A stretch of DNA of 64,000 bases from Pedobacter cryoconitis (GTDB taxonomy: Bacteria > Bacteroidota > Bacteroidia > Sphingobacteriales > Sphingobacteriaceae). The stretch lies in the NCBI RefSeq assembly GCF_001590605.1, contig NZ_CP014504.1, positions 434,001-498,000 of the forward strand, in the 5' to 3' direction. A model generated the notes under the pieces. The model was given only the letters and a program-made list of their open reading frames with translations, had not been told where the DNA came from and did not search any database. The position numbers and the translations under genes are program-made. This document shows positions 9,195 through 16,195 of the stretch, one piece after another (position 1 is the stretch's first letter; each line of letters begins with the position of its first letter).

Positions 9195-10854
9195 AAAAGC
9201 GTTATACCTCTGGCTTGTTGTTTTTTTTACAAACCTGCCGGTAAAAACTAAAGCACAGTCATCTGCACAAAAAATGACTTTTTCACGCGCTGATACATTA
9301 AAAGGAAATCTTACTCCATTACGGAGTTGTTATGATCTTAATTTCTATCACCTGGATGTGAAGTTTAATATCGACAAGAGATTTATCAGTGGAAGCAATC
9401 TGTTTAGATTTACAGCAACACAGGATTTTACAAGGTTACAATTTGATCTTTTTGCTAATTTAAATATTGATAAAATCGTTTATCATAATCAGGTACTTCC
9501 GTATACACGTGAATTTAATGCAGTATTTATTTCTTTCCCGGAATTGATTAAAAAAGATAGTAAAGATGAGTTTACTGTATTCTATTCTGGTTATCCGAAT
9601 GTAGCACTTAAAGCACCCAGAGAGAGCGGTGTTGTATTTGCTAAAGACTCACTGGGTTATCCACTGGTCGCAACGGCTTGTGAAAGCAAAGGGGCAAGTA
9701 TCTGGTGGCCTAATAAAGATCATCTTTCTGATGAACCAGATAGTATGCTGATTAGTGTAAGCGTACCCAAAGATTTGAAAGAAGTATCTAACGGGCGTCT
9801 GAGAAAAGTTACTGACCTTAAGAATGGTTATAAAAGATTCGATTGGTTTGTAGGCAATTCCATTAATAACTACAATGTGGCGGTAAATATTGGGAATTAC
9901 ACGCATTTCAGTGATAGTTATACTGGTGAAAAGGGAAAGCTTACCCTGGATTACTGGGTATTGCCCTATAACCTGTCAAGAGCGAAAGTTGATTTTGCCA
10001 AGAATGTAAAACCCTTATTAAAAGCATATGAATATTGGTTTGGCCCTTATCCTTTTTATGAGGATGGGTATAAGCTGGTGGAAACACCCTATCCTGCTAT
10101 GGAACATCAAAGTGCGATCAGTTATGGTGGTTATATGCGGGGCGGTCCGAAAAATGAATTGATAGGTGTACCGGGAGGGGAGAAATGGGATTTTGTGATT
10201 GTTCATGAAAGTGCACATGAATGGTTTGGTAATAATATTACGGCTAAAGATCTTGGCGACCTGTGGATACACGAAGCTTTTGGGAGCTATGCAGAATCTT
10301 TATTTATAGAAAAATTATATAATAAAAACGCAGGACAGAAATATCTATATGCTAACCGTGCAGGTATAGCTAACGACGGATTAATTGTTGCGCCCTATCA
10401 TGTCAATCAAATGGGATCAGGAGATATGTATTCGAAAGGGGCCATGTTGTTGAATACAGTCAGGACGATTATTAATGATGATGAAAAGTGGCGGAGTATT
10501 TTGCGTGGATTAAACAAAGAATATTATCATCAGACAGTTACCTATAATCAGGTTGTTCATTACATTAGTATGAAATCCGGCCAAAACCTGGAGCCAGTAT
10601 TTGATCAGTATCTCCGCTACAAAAGTTTGCCTGTTTTAGAGCTTGCAGTCAAAAATGGAAAACTTAATTGCAGATGGATTGCAGAAGCTGAAGGTTTTAA
10701 CATGCCTATACGAGTTAAAATATCAGGTGGAGCGTATCACTTCATTTATCCCTCTGCTAAGTTTGCGCCAATAGATTTAGCGGGTATATCAGCAGAAAAT
10801 ATAGAAGTTGATACCTCCAATTATTATATAGGATTAATCAGACCTAAAATATAA
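9184..10854 (+). CDS. M1 family zinc metallopeptidase
   Basis: A 556-residue exported aminopeptidase-like protein. The N-terminus (ALYLWLVVFFTNLPVKTKAQ) is a signal peptide. The zinc site is complete: His341-Glu342 and His345 in HESAHEW, with Glu364 in WIHEAFGSY, exactly 18 residues after the second histidine. The exopeptidase motif reads AMEHQ near residue 308, a known variant of GAMEN. It is shorter than the large M1 enzymes and lacks their long helical C-terminal domain. Expected role is trimming of peptides in the periplasm together with the overlapping M28 enzyme. The start codon lies inside the M28 gene. Confidence 0.92.
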   Translation: MDCKKALYLWLVVFFTNLPVKTKAQSSAQKMTFSRADTLKGNLTPLRSCYDLNFYHLDVKFNIDKRFISGSNLFRFTATQDFTRLQFDLFANLNIDKIVYHNQVLPYTREFNAVFISFPELIKKDSKDEFTVFYSGYPNVALKAPRESGVVFAKDSLGYPLVATACESKGASIWWPNKDHLSDEPDSMLISVSVPKDLKEVSNGRLRKVTDLKNGYKRFDWFVGNSINNYNVAVNIGNYTHFSDSYTGEKGKLTLDYWVLPYNLSRAKVDFAKNVKPLLKAYEYWFGPYPFYEDGYKLVETPYPAMEHQSAISYGGYMRGGPKNELIGVPGGEKWDFVIVHESAHEWFGNNITAKDLGDLWIHEAFGSYAESLFIEKLYNKNAGQKYLYANRAGIANDGLIVAPYHVNQMGSGDMYSKGAMLLNTVRTIINDDEKWRSILRGLNKEYYHQTVTYNQVVHYISMKSGQNLEPVFDQYLRYKSLPVLELAVKNGKLNCRWIAEAEGFNMPIRVKISGGAYHFIYPSAKFAPIDLAGISAENIEVDTSNYYIGLIRPKI

Positions 10855-10858
10855 GCTA

Positions 10859-11707
10859 TTACAGCTGTTTCTTAATGGCAATAAGATCTTCATTGCCAAA
10901 TTCTGCTTCTGCCTCCTGAAAAGTTTTACAAACTGTATTCCCTAGTGGAGAATCCAGACCTTCTGCCTTTGCCAGCCTCAGATCTTTAGTCAGGAGCTTT
11001 AAAGCAAAGGCAGGATTATAATTGTCATTAATGATCAGCTCGCCTTTTAACTTCATGAATATGCTACCTAGTGCTCCATTATTGATTATGGACATGATTT
11101 TTTCTGCTGAAATACCATGCTGCTCACCAAAATTAATAACCTCCGCAAGTCCTTGCGCTTCAATAGCTAAAAGTGTATTGATGCTTAGTTTAGCAAGATT
11201 TCCTGCACCAATTTCGCCAATAAGACTGGATGAGCTTCCTAAAATGCCGAACAGCGGTTTGATGTTTTCATAAACCGATTCTTCGCCACCTGCCATAACC
11301 ACCAGTTTTGCTTCTTCAGCCTGCTTAACGCTGCCTGAAACAGGGGCGTCAAGATAAAATGCGCCTTTTTCTTTGCAAAGTGCAGCCATTTCACGATTGA
11401 TTGCCGGAGAAACGGTACTCATATTTACAATAGTTTTACCAGTAAGTTCAGCAGACAGAATTCCTGTTTCCGATTTAAAAATATCATCAATGGCCAGGTC
11501 ATCGGTCACCATTAAAAATAATACATCAACCGTATTGGTCAATGTTAATACTGATGGAGAAACCACTGCACCTTTGGTTGCCATAAGTTGTGTATCCTGC
11601 TCACTTCGGCCATAAACATAAACCTGATAACCTGCTTTTAATAACTGTCCTGACATAGGCTGCCCCATTTTTCCCAGGCCAATCCAGCCAATCTTTTTAT
11701 TTTTCAT
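10859..11707 (-). CDS. NAD(P)-dependent dehydrogenase, HIBADH family
   Basis: A 282-residue cytosolic oxidoreductase of the 3-hydroxyisobutyrate dehydrogenase family. The Rossmann motif GLGKMG lies at residues 10-15, the substrate-binding signature DAPVSGS at 120-126 and the catalytic Lys173 in GNLAKLSINT. Members oxidise beta-hydroxyacids or reduce semialdehydes; the exact substrate is not readable. The cofactor loop after the second strand contains YGRSEQD, where the Arg suggests NADPH, but this is only a hint. It is convergent with the M1 gene, 4 bases apart, with no terminator between them. Confidence 0.9.
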   Translation of the reverse strand: MKNKKIGWIGLGKMGQPMSGQLLKAGYQVYVYGRSEQDTQLMATKGAVVSPSVLTLTNTVDVLFLMVTDDLAIDDIFKSETGILSAELTGKTIVNMSTVSPAINREMAALCKEKGAFYLDAPVSGSVKQAEEAKLVVMAGGEESVYENIKPLFGILGSSSSLIGEIGAGNLAKLSINTLLAIEAQGLAEVINFGEQHGISAEKIMSIINNGALGSIFMKLKGELIINDNYNPAFALKLLTKDLRLAKAEGLDSPLGNTVCKTFQEAEAEFGNEDLIAIKKQL

Positions 11708-11952
11708 TTCTCTACGTTTAAATTCTTCTTTTAATTGCTGTTAAGAAAAGCCGGTCAACCTGATCAAACTCTCGAATATTCAAAATTACATTTTCAGCAC
11801 TTAAATTCAACTGTGTTCTATATGAATAAAGTATTTTCTTTAAGTCCTGACATCTATGGGAGAAATGAACAAAATGCAAAATTTTTCAGCAATGTTCGAA
11901 AAACATATAAATTATAGTTTCTTTGTCAGCAGACAAATACAACAGATTAATA

Positions 11953-13116
11953 ATGGAAAATAAAAGAGATTATTTAATTTTTGAGGATGTTAGTTCTGAT
12001 TCCTCATTAAATGAATTGTTCGATGCTTGTGTTGCCTCTATATTAGAAGGAAAGGCGCAGGTGTCCAATACCCGTGAAGAGCCTGAGTATCCATCTTATG
12101 AATGCTTTCTTGTGAACGGACGGGAAATTTTAGTAGATGCTCCATTGGAATATTATTTATTTAAACTTGATAATAGCGGTTTCGTATATGAAAAGGCAAG
12201 GGATTTTTCTGATACTATGCGGAAGCTCTGTGGATTGCAGTGGCATGTGGATAGAATCTTGTCAGACTGGGTGGATAAAAATGTCTGTGATCCATTTTTA
12301 GAACAGACTATCGATAACGATGGGTACGACCATTATAAGTTAAAACCCGGCAAATCTATTGGCCAGTTGCAGGAAGATTATTTGCGTTTTGCCTGCTATA
12401 TTGGAGTGTGCTTTGTAAAATTCGGTGGAAGCGAAGGCCAGTACACAGCAAATAATATTTTTAAAATGGCCAAAGCAATTGGCAGTGACTTACCCTTGAA
12501 ACTGAAGAAACAAGGCAGCGGAGACTTGCCCCTGGAGATAGCGCAATACAAAGACAGCATAGTTTCCTGCGATGCTAATGATGTTTTTGCGACTATAAAA
12601 ATCACATTAAAAGAAGAGAAAGAAGAAGCCTATCTGCTGGTTTTGAATTTTCTTTGCCGTTTGTTAGCATTTGGTTTTCCCGGGTCTTACACCATAACTT
12701 TCAAAAGTCCGGAAAAGAATTGGCTTCCTATTAAGGGATTGCAGAAAAAAGGCGTTCATCAGTTGTTTGCGAATGCAGCAAGATGGCCAGCCCTGTATGG
12801 GAAAATTGAAGATTACGCAAGGCTGGCCATGAAGGAATTTGAATGGTACAATGATTTCGAAGCAGAGCACTGTGCTATGCCTGGTAGCTTTGCTGTATTT
12901 ACATTAGGGCTTATGGACGAAAAATATCAAACACTTATCTGTGATTATTTGAATATATGCGATGAAGAACATCAAAGTATACAGGGCGAATTTGTATTAG
13001 CATATATTGAAAAATATGGTTTTACCGAAAAAGGTCTGGAGCTTTACGATTTATGTGAAAAGAATATACAACAACTGCCCAAAAAACTATCGGTTCAACA
13101 CGCGAAGTTGAATTAG
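11953..13116 (+). CDS. conserved-looking cytosolic protein of unknown function
   Basis: A 387-residue protein without signal peptide or membrane segment. I take the ATG at 11953 (MENKRDYLIFEDV); a TTG ten codons upstream is open but has no support. The sequence is rich in Asp, Glu, Tyr and Trp, with an acidic N-terminal third and a middle helical stretch. I do not recognise a family. Near the C-terminus MKEFEWYNDFEAEHCAMPGS and FTLGLMDEKYQ look like a conserved core. It is flanked by the divergent dehydrogenase and by the repeat region, and has no operon partner. Confidence 0.65.
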   Translation: MENKRDYLIFEDVSSDSSLNELFDACVASILEGKAQVSNTREEPEYPSYECFLVNGREILVDAPLEYYLFKLDNSGFVYEKARDFSDTMRKLCGLQWHVDRILSDWVDKNVCDPFLEQTIDNDGYDHYKLKPGKSIGQLQEDYLRFACYIGVCFVKFGGSEGQYTANNIFKMAKAIGSDLPLKLKKQGSGDLPLEIAQYKDSIVSCDANDVFATIKITLKEEKEEAYLLVLNFLCRLLAFGFPGSYTITFKSPEKNWLPIKGLQKKGVHQLFANAARWPALYGKIEDYARLAMKEFEWYNDFEAEHCAMPGSFAVFTLGLMDEKYQTLICDYLNICDEEHQSIQGEFVLAYIEKYGFTEKGLELYDLCEKNIQQLPKKLSVQHAKLN

Positions 13117-13177
13117 ATGTGATGCTATCACCACATTAAACTTAATCTGAAAAGTATATATTAAATGGATAAGAACG

Positions 13178-13360
13178 AAACCACTGCGTTTAACAATGAA
13201 ATCGGCCAGGATTCCCTTTGAAAATTTACAATTGAAAATTACCATAAATAGTTTCTTTTCCATAAATGTAAATCATTAACGTTAAAGCGCATCATCAGGA
13301 GTAGAGAATGTCCGTAATTGTCCGCAGCTGTCTGCAATTGTCCGTAGTTGTCCATGCCTT
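13178..13360 (+). repeat. left arm of large imperfect inverted repeat
   Basis: Read against the reverse complement of about 13790-13975 this stretch is clearly related. Outer blocks such as GGATTCCCTTTGAAAATTTA and GCGTTAAAG match with scattered changes, while the innermost 50 bases match with a single mismatch. It carries the left decamer array. No reading frame crosses it, so this is a non-coding repeat element, perhaps a MITE-like or dispersed palindromic unit. Confidence 0.7.
13307..13356 (+). repeat. 10-bp-period array, left copy
   Basis: Four and a half tandem decamers with consensus TCCGYARYTG: TCCGTAATTG, TCCGCAGCTG, TCTGCAATTG, TCCGTAGTTG, then TCCATG. The exact 10-base period would put each unit on the same face of the helix. 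It resembles an iteron-like protein-binding array more than a coding repeat. Confidence 0.8.
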
Positions 13361-13576
13361 AGTCAAAGGAGAAATCCTAAGGTTTATGAATCTTCAGTTA
13401 GTTGTGCTTTTTGACACGCTAAACAGAAAGTCTTTGCTGTCACGGATGCTCTTATGCCTGTGGGATTTGCGCTGAAAGCTTTCAATTTGCATGGGAATGA
13501 CTCGGCCGAAAGAAGGCCGGGCTGTTCGTAAATAAATTCAAAACAGCTAAATAATAAAGCTATATCGGCCGGGTAC

Positions 13577-13735
13577 TGCCTGAGTACTGGTCGGGTACTC
13601 GTTAGGGTAAGAGCAGTGCTAAAGTAGCGCGAGAGCATGGCAAGTCCAAGTCAAAACAACTAGTTGAAATGACTTGGACTTGCCATAGTTAAAGCCTGTT
13701 CTCAACCTAGTGTCATCCCGACCACCACTCAGGCA
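13577..13735. repeat. inner nested inverted repeat with 17-bp perfect stem
   Basis: The core is a perfect 17-base stem (13637-13653 with 13670-13686) whose 16-base loop contains the palindrome CAACTAGTTG. Further out, TGCCTGAGT (13577-13585) pairs with 13727-13735 and GGTCGGG (13589-13595) with 13717-13723. The DNA or RNA could fold into a long cruciform or hairpin. Confidence 0.8.
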
Positions 13736-13789
13736 CAACCAAACCATAACTAGTTGAAGATTAATGAAATTATAATTTTCCCTTGGGCT

Positions 13790-13975
13790 AACCCATGGAC
13801 AACTGCGGACAATTGCAGACAGCTGCGGACAATTACGGACATTTTTTACGCATCAGGATAATCTTTAACGCGAATAGCTTACATTGGTGGAAAGCAATTA
13901 TTTATTATGGGAAGTTTAACGGGTAAATTTTCAAGGGGAATCCTGGACGATTTCATTTTTAAAGCAGCAGTTTGG
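13790..13975 (-). repeat. right arm of large imperfect inverted repeat
   Basis: Inverted relative of 13178-13360. It reads GGGGAATCCTGG near 13940 where the left arm has the complement of GGGAATCCTGG. A 51-codon frame (ATG at 13907) crosses its outer part, but the left arm does not preserve it well, so I do not call it a gene. Confidence 0.7.
13794..13844 (-). repeat. 10-bp-period array, right copy (inverted)
   Basis: Reverse complement of the left array with one difference in about 48 bases (C for T in the fourth unit). Near-identity of the arrays, in contrast with the more diverged outer arms, suggests selection or recent gene conversion on the array itself. Confidence 0.8.
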
Positions 13976-14323
13976 CGTACAGGTTGTTTCAAAAGTTCTG
14001 TACCGGGCAAAAGGAAACAAACAATGGAAACCCAAAAGCATCAGAGAACTTTCGTAAAAGTAGCAAGCCTGGAAAAATCATGATCTTTCCTCTCCCTAAG
14101 AATTCCGCTGAAGCGTTGGCCGATTTCTTATCAAAGTAATCAGGAGCGTTTAATACTGATAGATTGAACTATAAAATCAGGGAGTAATTAGCTTATTAAA
14201 GAATCGTAACCATCTGCTTTGAACTCAAAAAATATCAAACCCAAAACTTGAAATTTAATCCCTAATCCACAAGTTTATGACTTGATCCATTTAAACTCGC
14301 GCGGCTTTAGAAAGTTTATGTAT
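13976..14323. other. intergenic stretch with no recognised feature
   Basis: This stretch between the inverted repeat and the tRNA terminator holds only short frames and no conserved-looking signal. I see nothing further in it. Confidence 0.5.
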
Positions 14324-14352
14324 AAAAAAAGAGGCCAGAAGCCTCTTTTTTT
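14324..14352 (-). terminator. terminator of the tRNA-Pro transcript
   Basis: The stem AGAGGC / GCCTCT with loop CAGAA is flanked by seven A on one side and seven T on the other, so it can work on both strands. It lies 10 bases beyond the 3' end of the tRNA on the minus strand. Confidence 0.8.
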
Positions 14353-14361
14353 GAATTTAAG

Positions 14362-14435
14362 TCGGGGTGGCAGGATTCGAACCTACGACCTCCTGCTCCC
14401 AAAGCAGGCGCGATACCGGGCTACGCTACACCCCG
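14362..14435 (-). tRNA. tRNA-Pro (anticodon UGG)
   Basis: On the minus strand the acceptor arm CGGGGTG pairs with CACCCCG, the anticodon stem CCTGC/GCAGG encloses TTTGGGA with anticodon TGG, and the T-loop reads GGTTCGAATCC. The discriminator is A and CCA is not encoded. The D arm contains GTAGC-TAGCCCGGT-A. With wobble this tRNA could read all four proline codons. Confidence 0.95.
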
Positions 14436-14601
14436 AACTTGATCAACATTCCAGTTATTAATAACCTTCGTTGTTGTTGGGATTGCAAAAGTACAATAAT
14501 ATATTTAGTAAGCAAACTTATTCTTGTTTTTTATCATTAAATAATTAATAAATATAAGCTATAGTCCTGTAATCAGTTGATTAATTGTTTTTTATAACTC
14601 A

Positions 14602-15627
14602 TCAAAGAGAATTTCTTAAAGTTACTTTAAAAGGAATTTGAATGTGTTCAGAGGAATTACTAAGCAGTAATTCGGCAGCTTTTTCTCCCATCATCTTAAA
14701 ATCCGTTGAGATTGTAGTGATTCCATCCAGGATAATTTTTTTAATAGGAGTTTCATTGTAAGATATTACGCCGATGTCTTTTCCTATCTTGTAATTCCCC
14801 TCAATGATCTTTTCAATCAAGATAACCAGATCATCCTCAATCAGATTGATATATACCGATCCATACTCCATTTCATGATTATCAAGATTATTCAGTATCT
14901 CATTGTCATAGTTATAGTGCTGACAGAAACGCAGAAAGCCAATTAATATTTTTTTTGAATAATAAGAATTCTGCGGAAAGATTATTTTTAGCTTATTATA
15001 CTTTGATAATCTATCAATCAGCTTTTCCAGCGCAGAAAAGATATCTTCTTCAAAATTCTCATATACTGCTCCGAAATTGCCCGTTACACCTTCAGCAAGT
15101 TTATCCATCAGTATGAGTTTCTCTTTGGCAATCGTATCAATCAGTTTATAGCCCATTTCTCTGTTTTCATAAAAATGAGGGATAATCACACACTTGGCAT
15201 AATGATCTGTCTTATCCAGCAATAACTTCTTAAACACATTAAAATCATTGTTATAGATATAGAAATCAATAGCAGCCTCATTTCCCAACGTTTCGGAAAA
15301 AGCATCATAAATGAGCTTTTTATGGATGCTCAGCTTATTGAAAAGCAATAATACTTTTACTGGTCTCTGGAACTGAGTATGGACAATAAAAAAGCCTTTT
15401 CCGGCGACAGACTGGACTAAACCCATTCTTTTGAGTTCATTATAAGCGCGCTCTACCGTACTTCTGGCAGTTTCCAGCGCATAGCTAAACTCATTGATGG
15501 AGGGGAGTACATCATTTTTTTTGATCTGCCCGGACTGAATCCCCTGCAGGATTGAATTGATCAGTTGCAGATACTTTGGGGTAATAGAATACGCATCAAT
15601 CCTTGCAATTTTCAGGATGTTGTTCAT
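14602..15627 (-). CDS. GntR-type regulator with periplasmic-binding-like effector domain
   Basis: A 341-residue transcription factor from the ATG at 15627; a TTG four codons upstream is also open. Residues about 10-75 are the GntR winged helix: YLQLINSILQGIQSGQI, LPSINEFS, ARSTVERAYNELKRMGLVQSVAGKGFFI. The remaining 260 residues resemble the LacI/periplasmic binding fold (IIPHF, GVISYNETPIKKIILDGITTISTDFKMMGEKAAELL), which binds sugars or similar small ligands. Such proteins in Bacteroidota usually control carbohydrate or nucleoside operons. It is divergent from the small lipoprotein and beta-barrel genes at 15909-18655, which are the nearest candidate targets. Confidence 0.88.
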   Translation of the reverse strand: MNNILKIARIDAYSITPKYLQLINSILQGIQSGQIKKNDVLPSINEFSYALETARSTVERAYNELKRMGLVQSVAGKGFFIVHTQFQRPVKVLLLFNKLSIHKKLIYDAFSETLGNEAAIDFYIYNNDFNVFKKLLLDKTDHYAKCVIIPHFYENREMGYKLIDTIAKEKLILMDKLAEGVTGNFGAVYENFEEDIFSALEKLIDRLSKYNKLKIIFPQNSYYSKKILIGFLRFCQHYNYDNEILNNLDNHEMEYGSVYINLIEDDLVILIEKIIEGNYKIGKDIGVISYNETPIKKIILDGITTISTDFKMMGEKAAELLLSNSSEHIQIPFKVTLRNSL

Positions 15628-15908
15628 GTTTAATGACAATTCTTTAGACTAATAAATTTACAGAATTAGCGTCCCGGCAAGAAATTTAGAAAAGAATTTT
15701 GCTTTCCAGAGATAGTTGGTTTTACTTGGTTACAAAACTTATTGTTGTCTAATCAAAATTATCAAATGATTATAATGTACTGATATACAGTATTTAGCCT
15801 GCTGCTGAAAGCCCTGTTGAAATCCAGTCCAGATTAATCCTTTAAGCAATCCCCACGTCTATAGTACAGGTTATGAAATTAATAGGTTAAAAACTAAAAC
15901 ACACAAAA

Positions 15909-16040
15909 ATGAAAACATTTAGAAATCTAATGCTATTGGCAGTAGTAGCATCCTTATTAAGTTCCTGCATCGTTCAGGATCGTGGATACAGACATCACAG
16001 AGGTGGTTACGGTGGAGGTTACTGGCATCGCGGCTATTAA
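15909..16040 (+). CDS. small Gly/His/Tyr-rich lipoprotein
   Basis: A 43-residue frame starting at ATG 15909. A 19-residue hydrophobic signal ends in the lipobox LLSSC, so the mature product is a lipid-anchored peptide of about 24 residues rich in Gly, His, Tyr and Arg (HHRGGYGGGYWHRGY). Short lipoproteins of this composition occur in many Bacteroidota; no function is established, although the histidines could bind metal. It has its own terminator at 16060-16128 and lies between the GntR regulator and the beta-barrel gene. Confidence 0.65.
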   Translation: MKTFRNLMLLAVVASLLSSCIVQDRGYRHHRGGYGGGYWHRGY

Positions 16041-16059
16041 TCTATAATTAGCAAAACAT

Positions 16060-16128
16060 AAGGGTGATCAGCATCAAGACTAACATTTCAAACAGGAACT
16101 GGAAGTTGGATACTGGTCACCCTTTTTT
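16060..16128 (+). terminator. terminator after small lipoprotein
   Basis: AAGGGTGATCAG (16060-16071) pairs with CTGGTCACCCTT (16113-16124), one G-T pair, followed by a T run to 16128. The loop is long (about 41 bases), so confidence is moderate. Confidence 0.6.
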
Positions 16129-16195
16129 AATAAATTTTTAATACTGCTGTAACCTTTTATCTGCTTAGTCATCTTAAAGACATAACCTTTAAAAG

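Noticed and set aside
11735..11917. 60-codon plus-strand frame before the unknown 11953 gene
   Set aside because: No signal peptide or family, biased to the composition of the divergent intergenic region; more likely a promoter region.
13384..13638. 84-codon minus-strand frame inside the repeat region
   Set aside because: It lies within the nested inverted repeat and shares its symmetry; no domain seen, so I treat it as a by-product of the repeat.
13307..13844. Possible CRISPR array from the regular repeats
   Set aside because: The repeats are 10 bases long with no spacers and are inverted, and no cas genes are nearby.
13907..14083. Short plus-strand frame (51 residues plus continuation) at the edge of the right repeat arm
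   Set aside because: The related left arm does not keep the frame, so coding conservation is absent.
16060..16128. Possible riboswitch in front of the beta-barrel gene
   Set aside because: The hairpin with T run is better explained as the terminator of the small lipoprotein gene.
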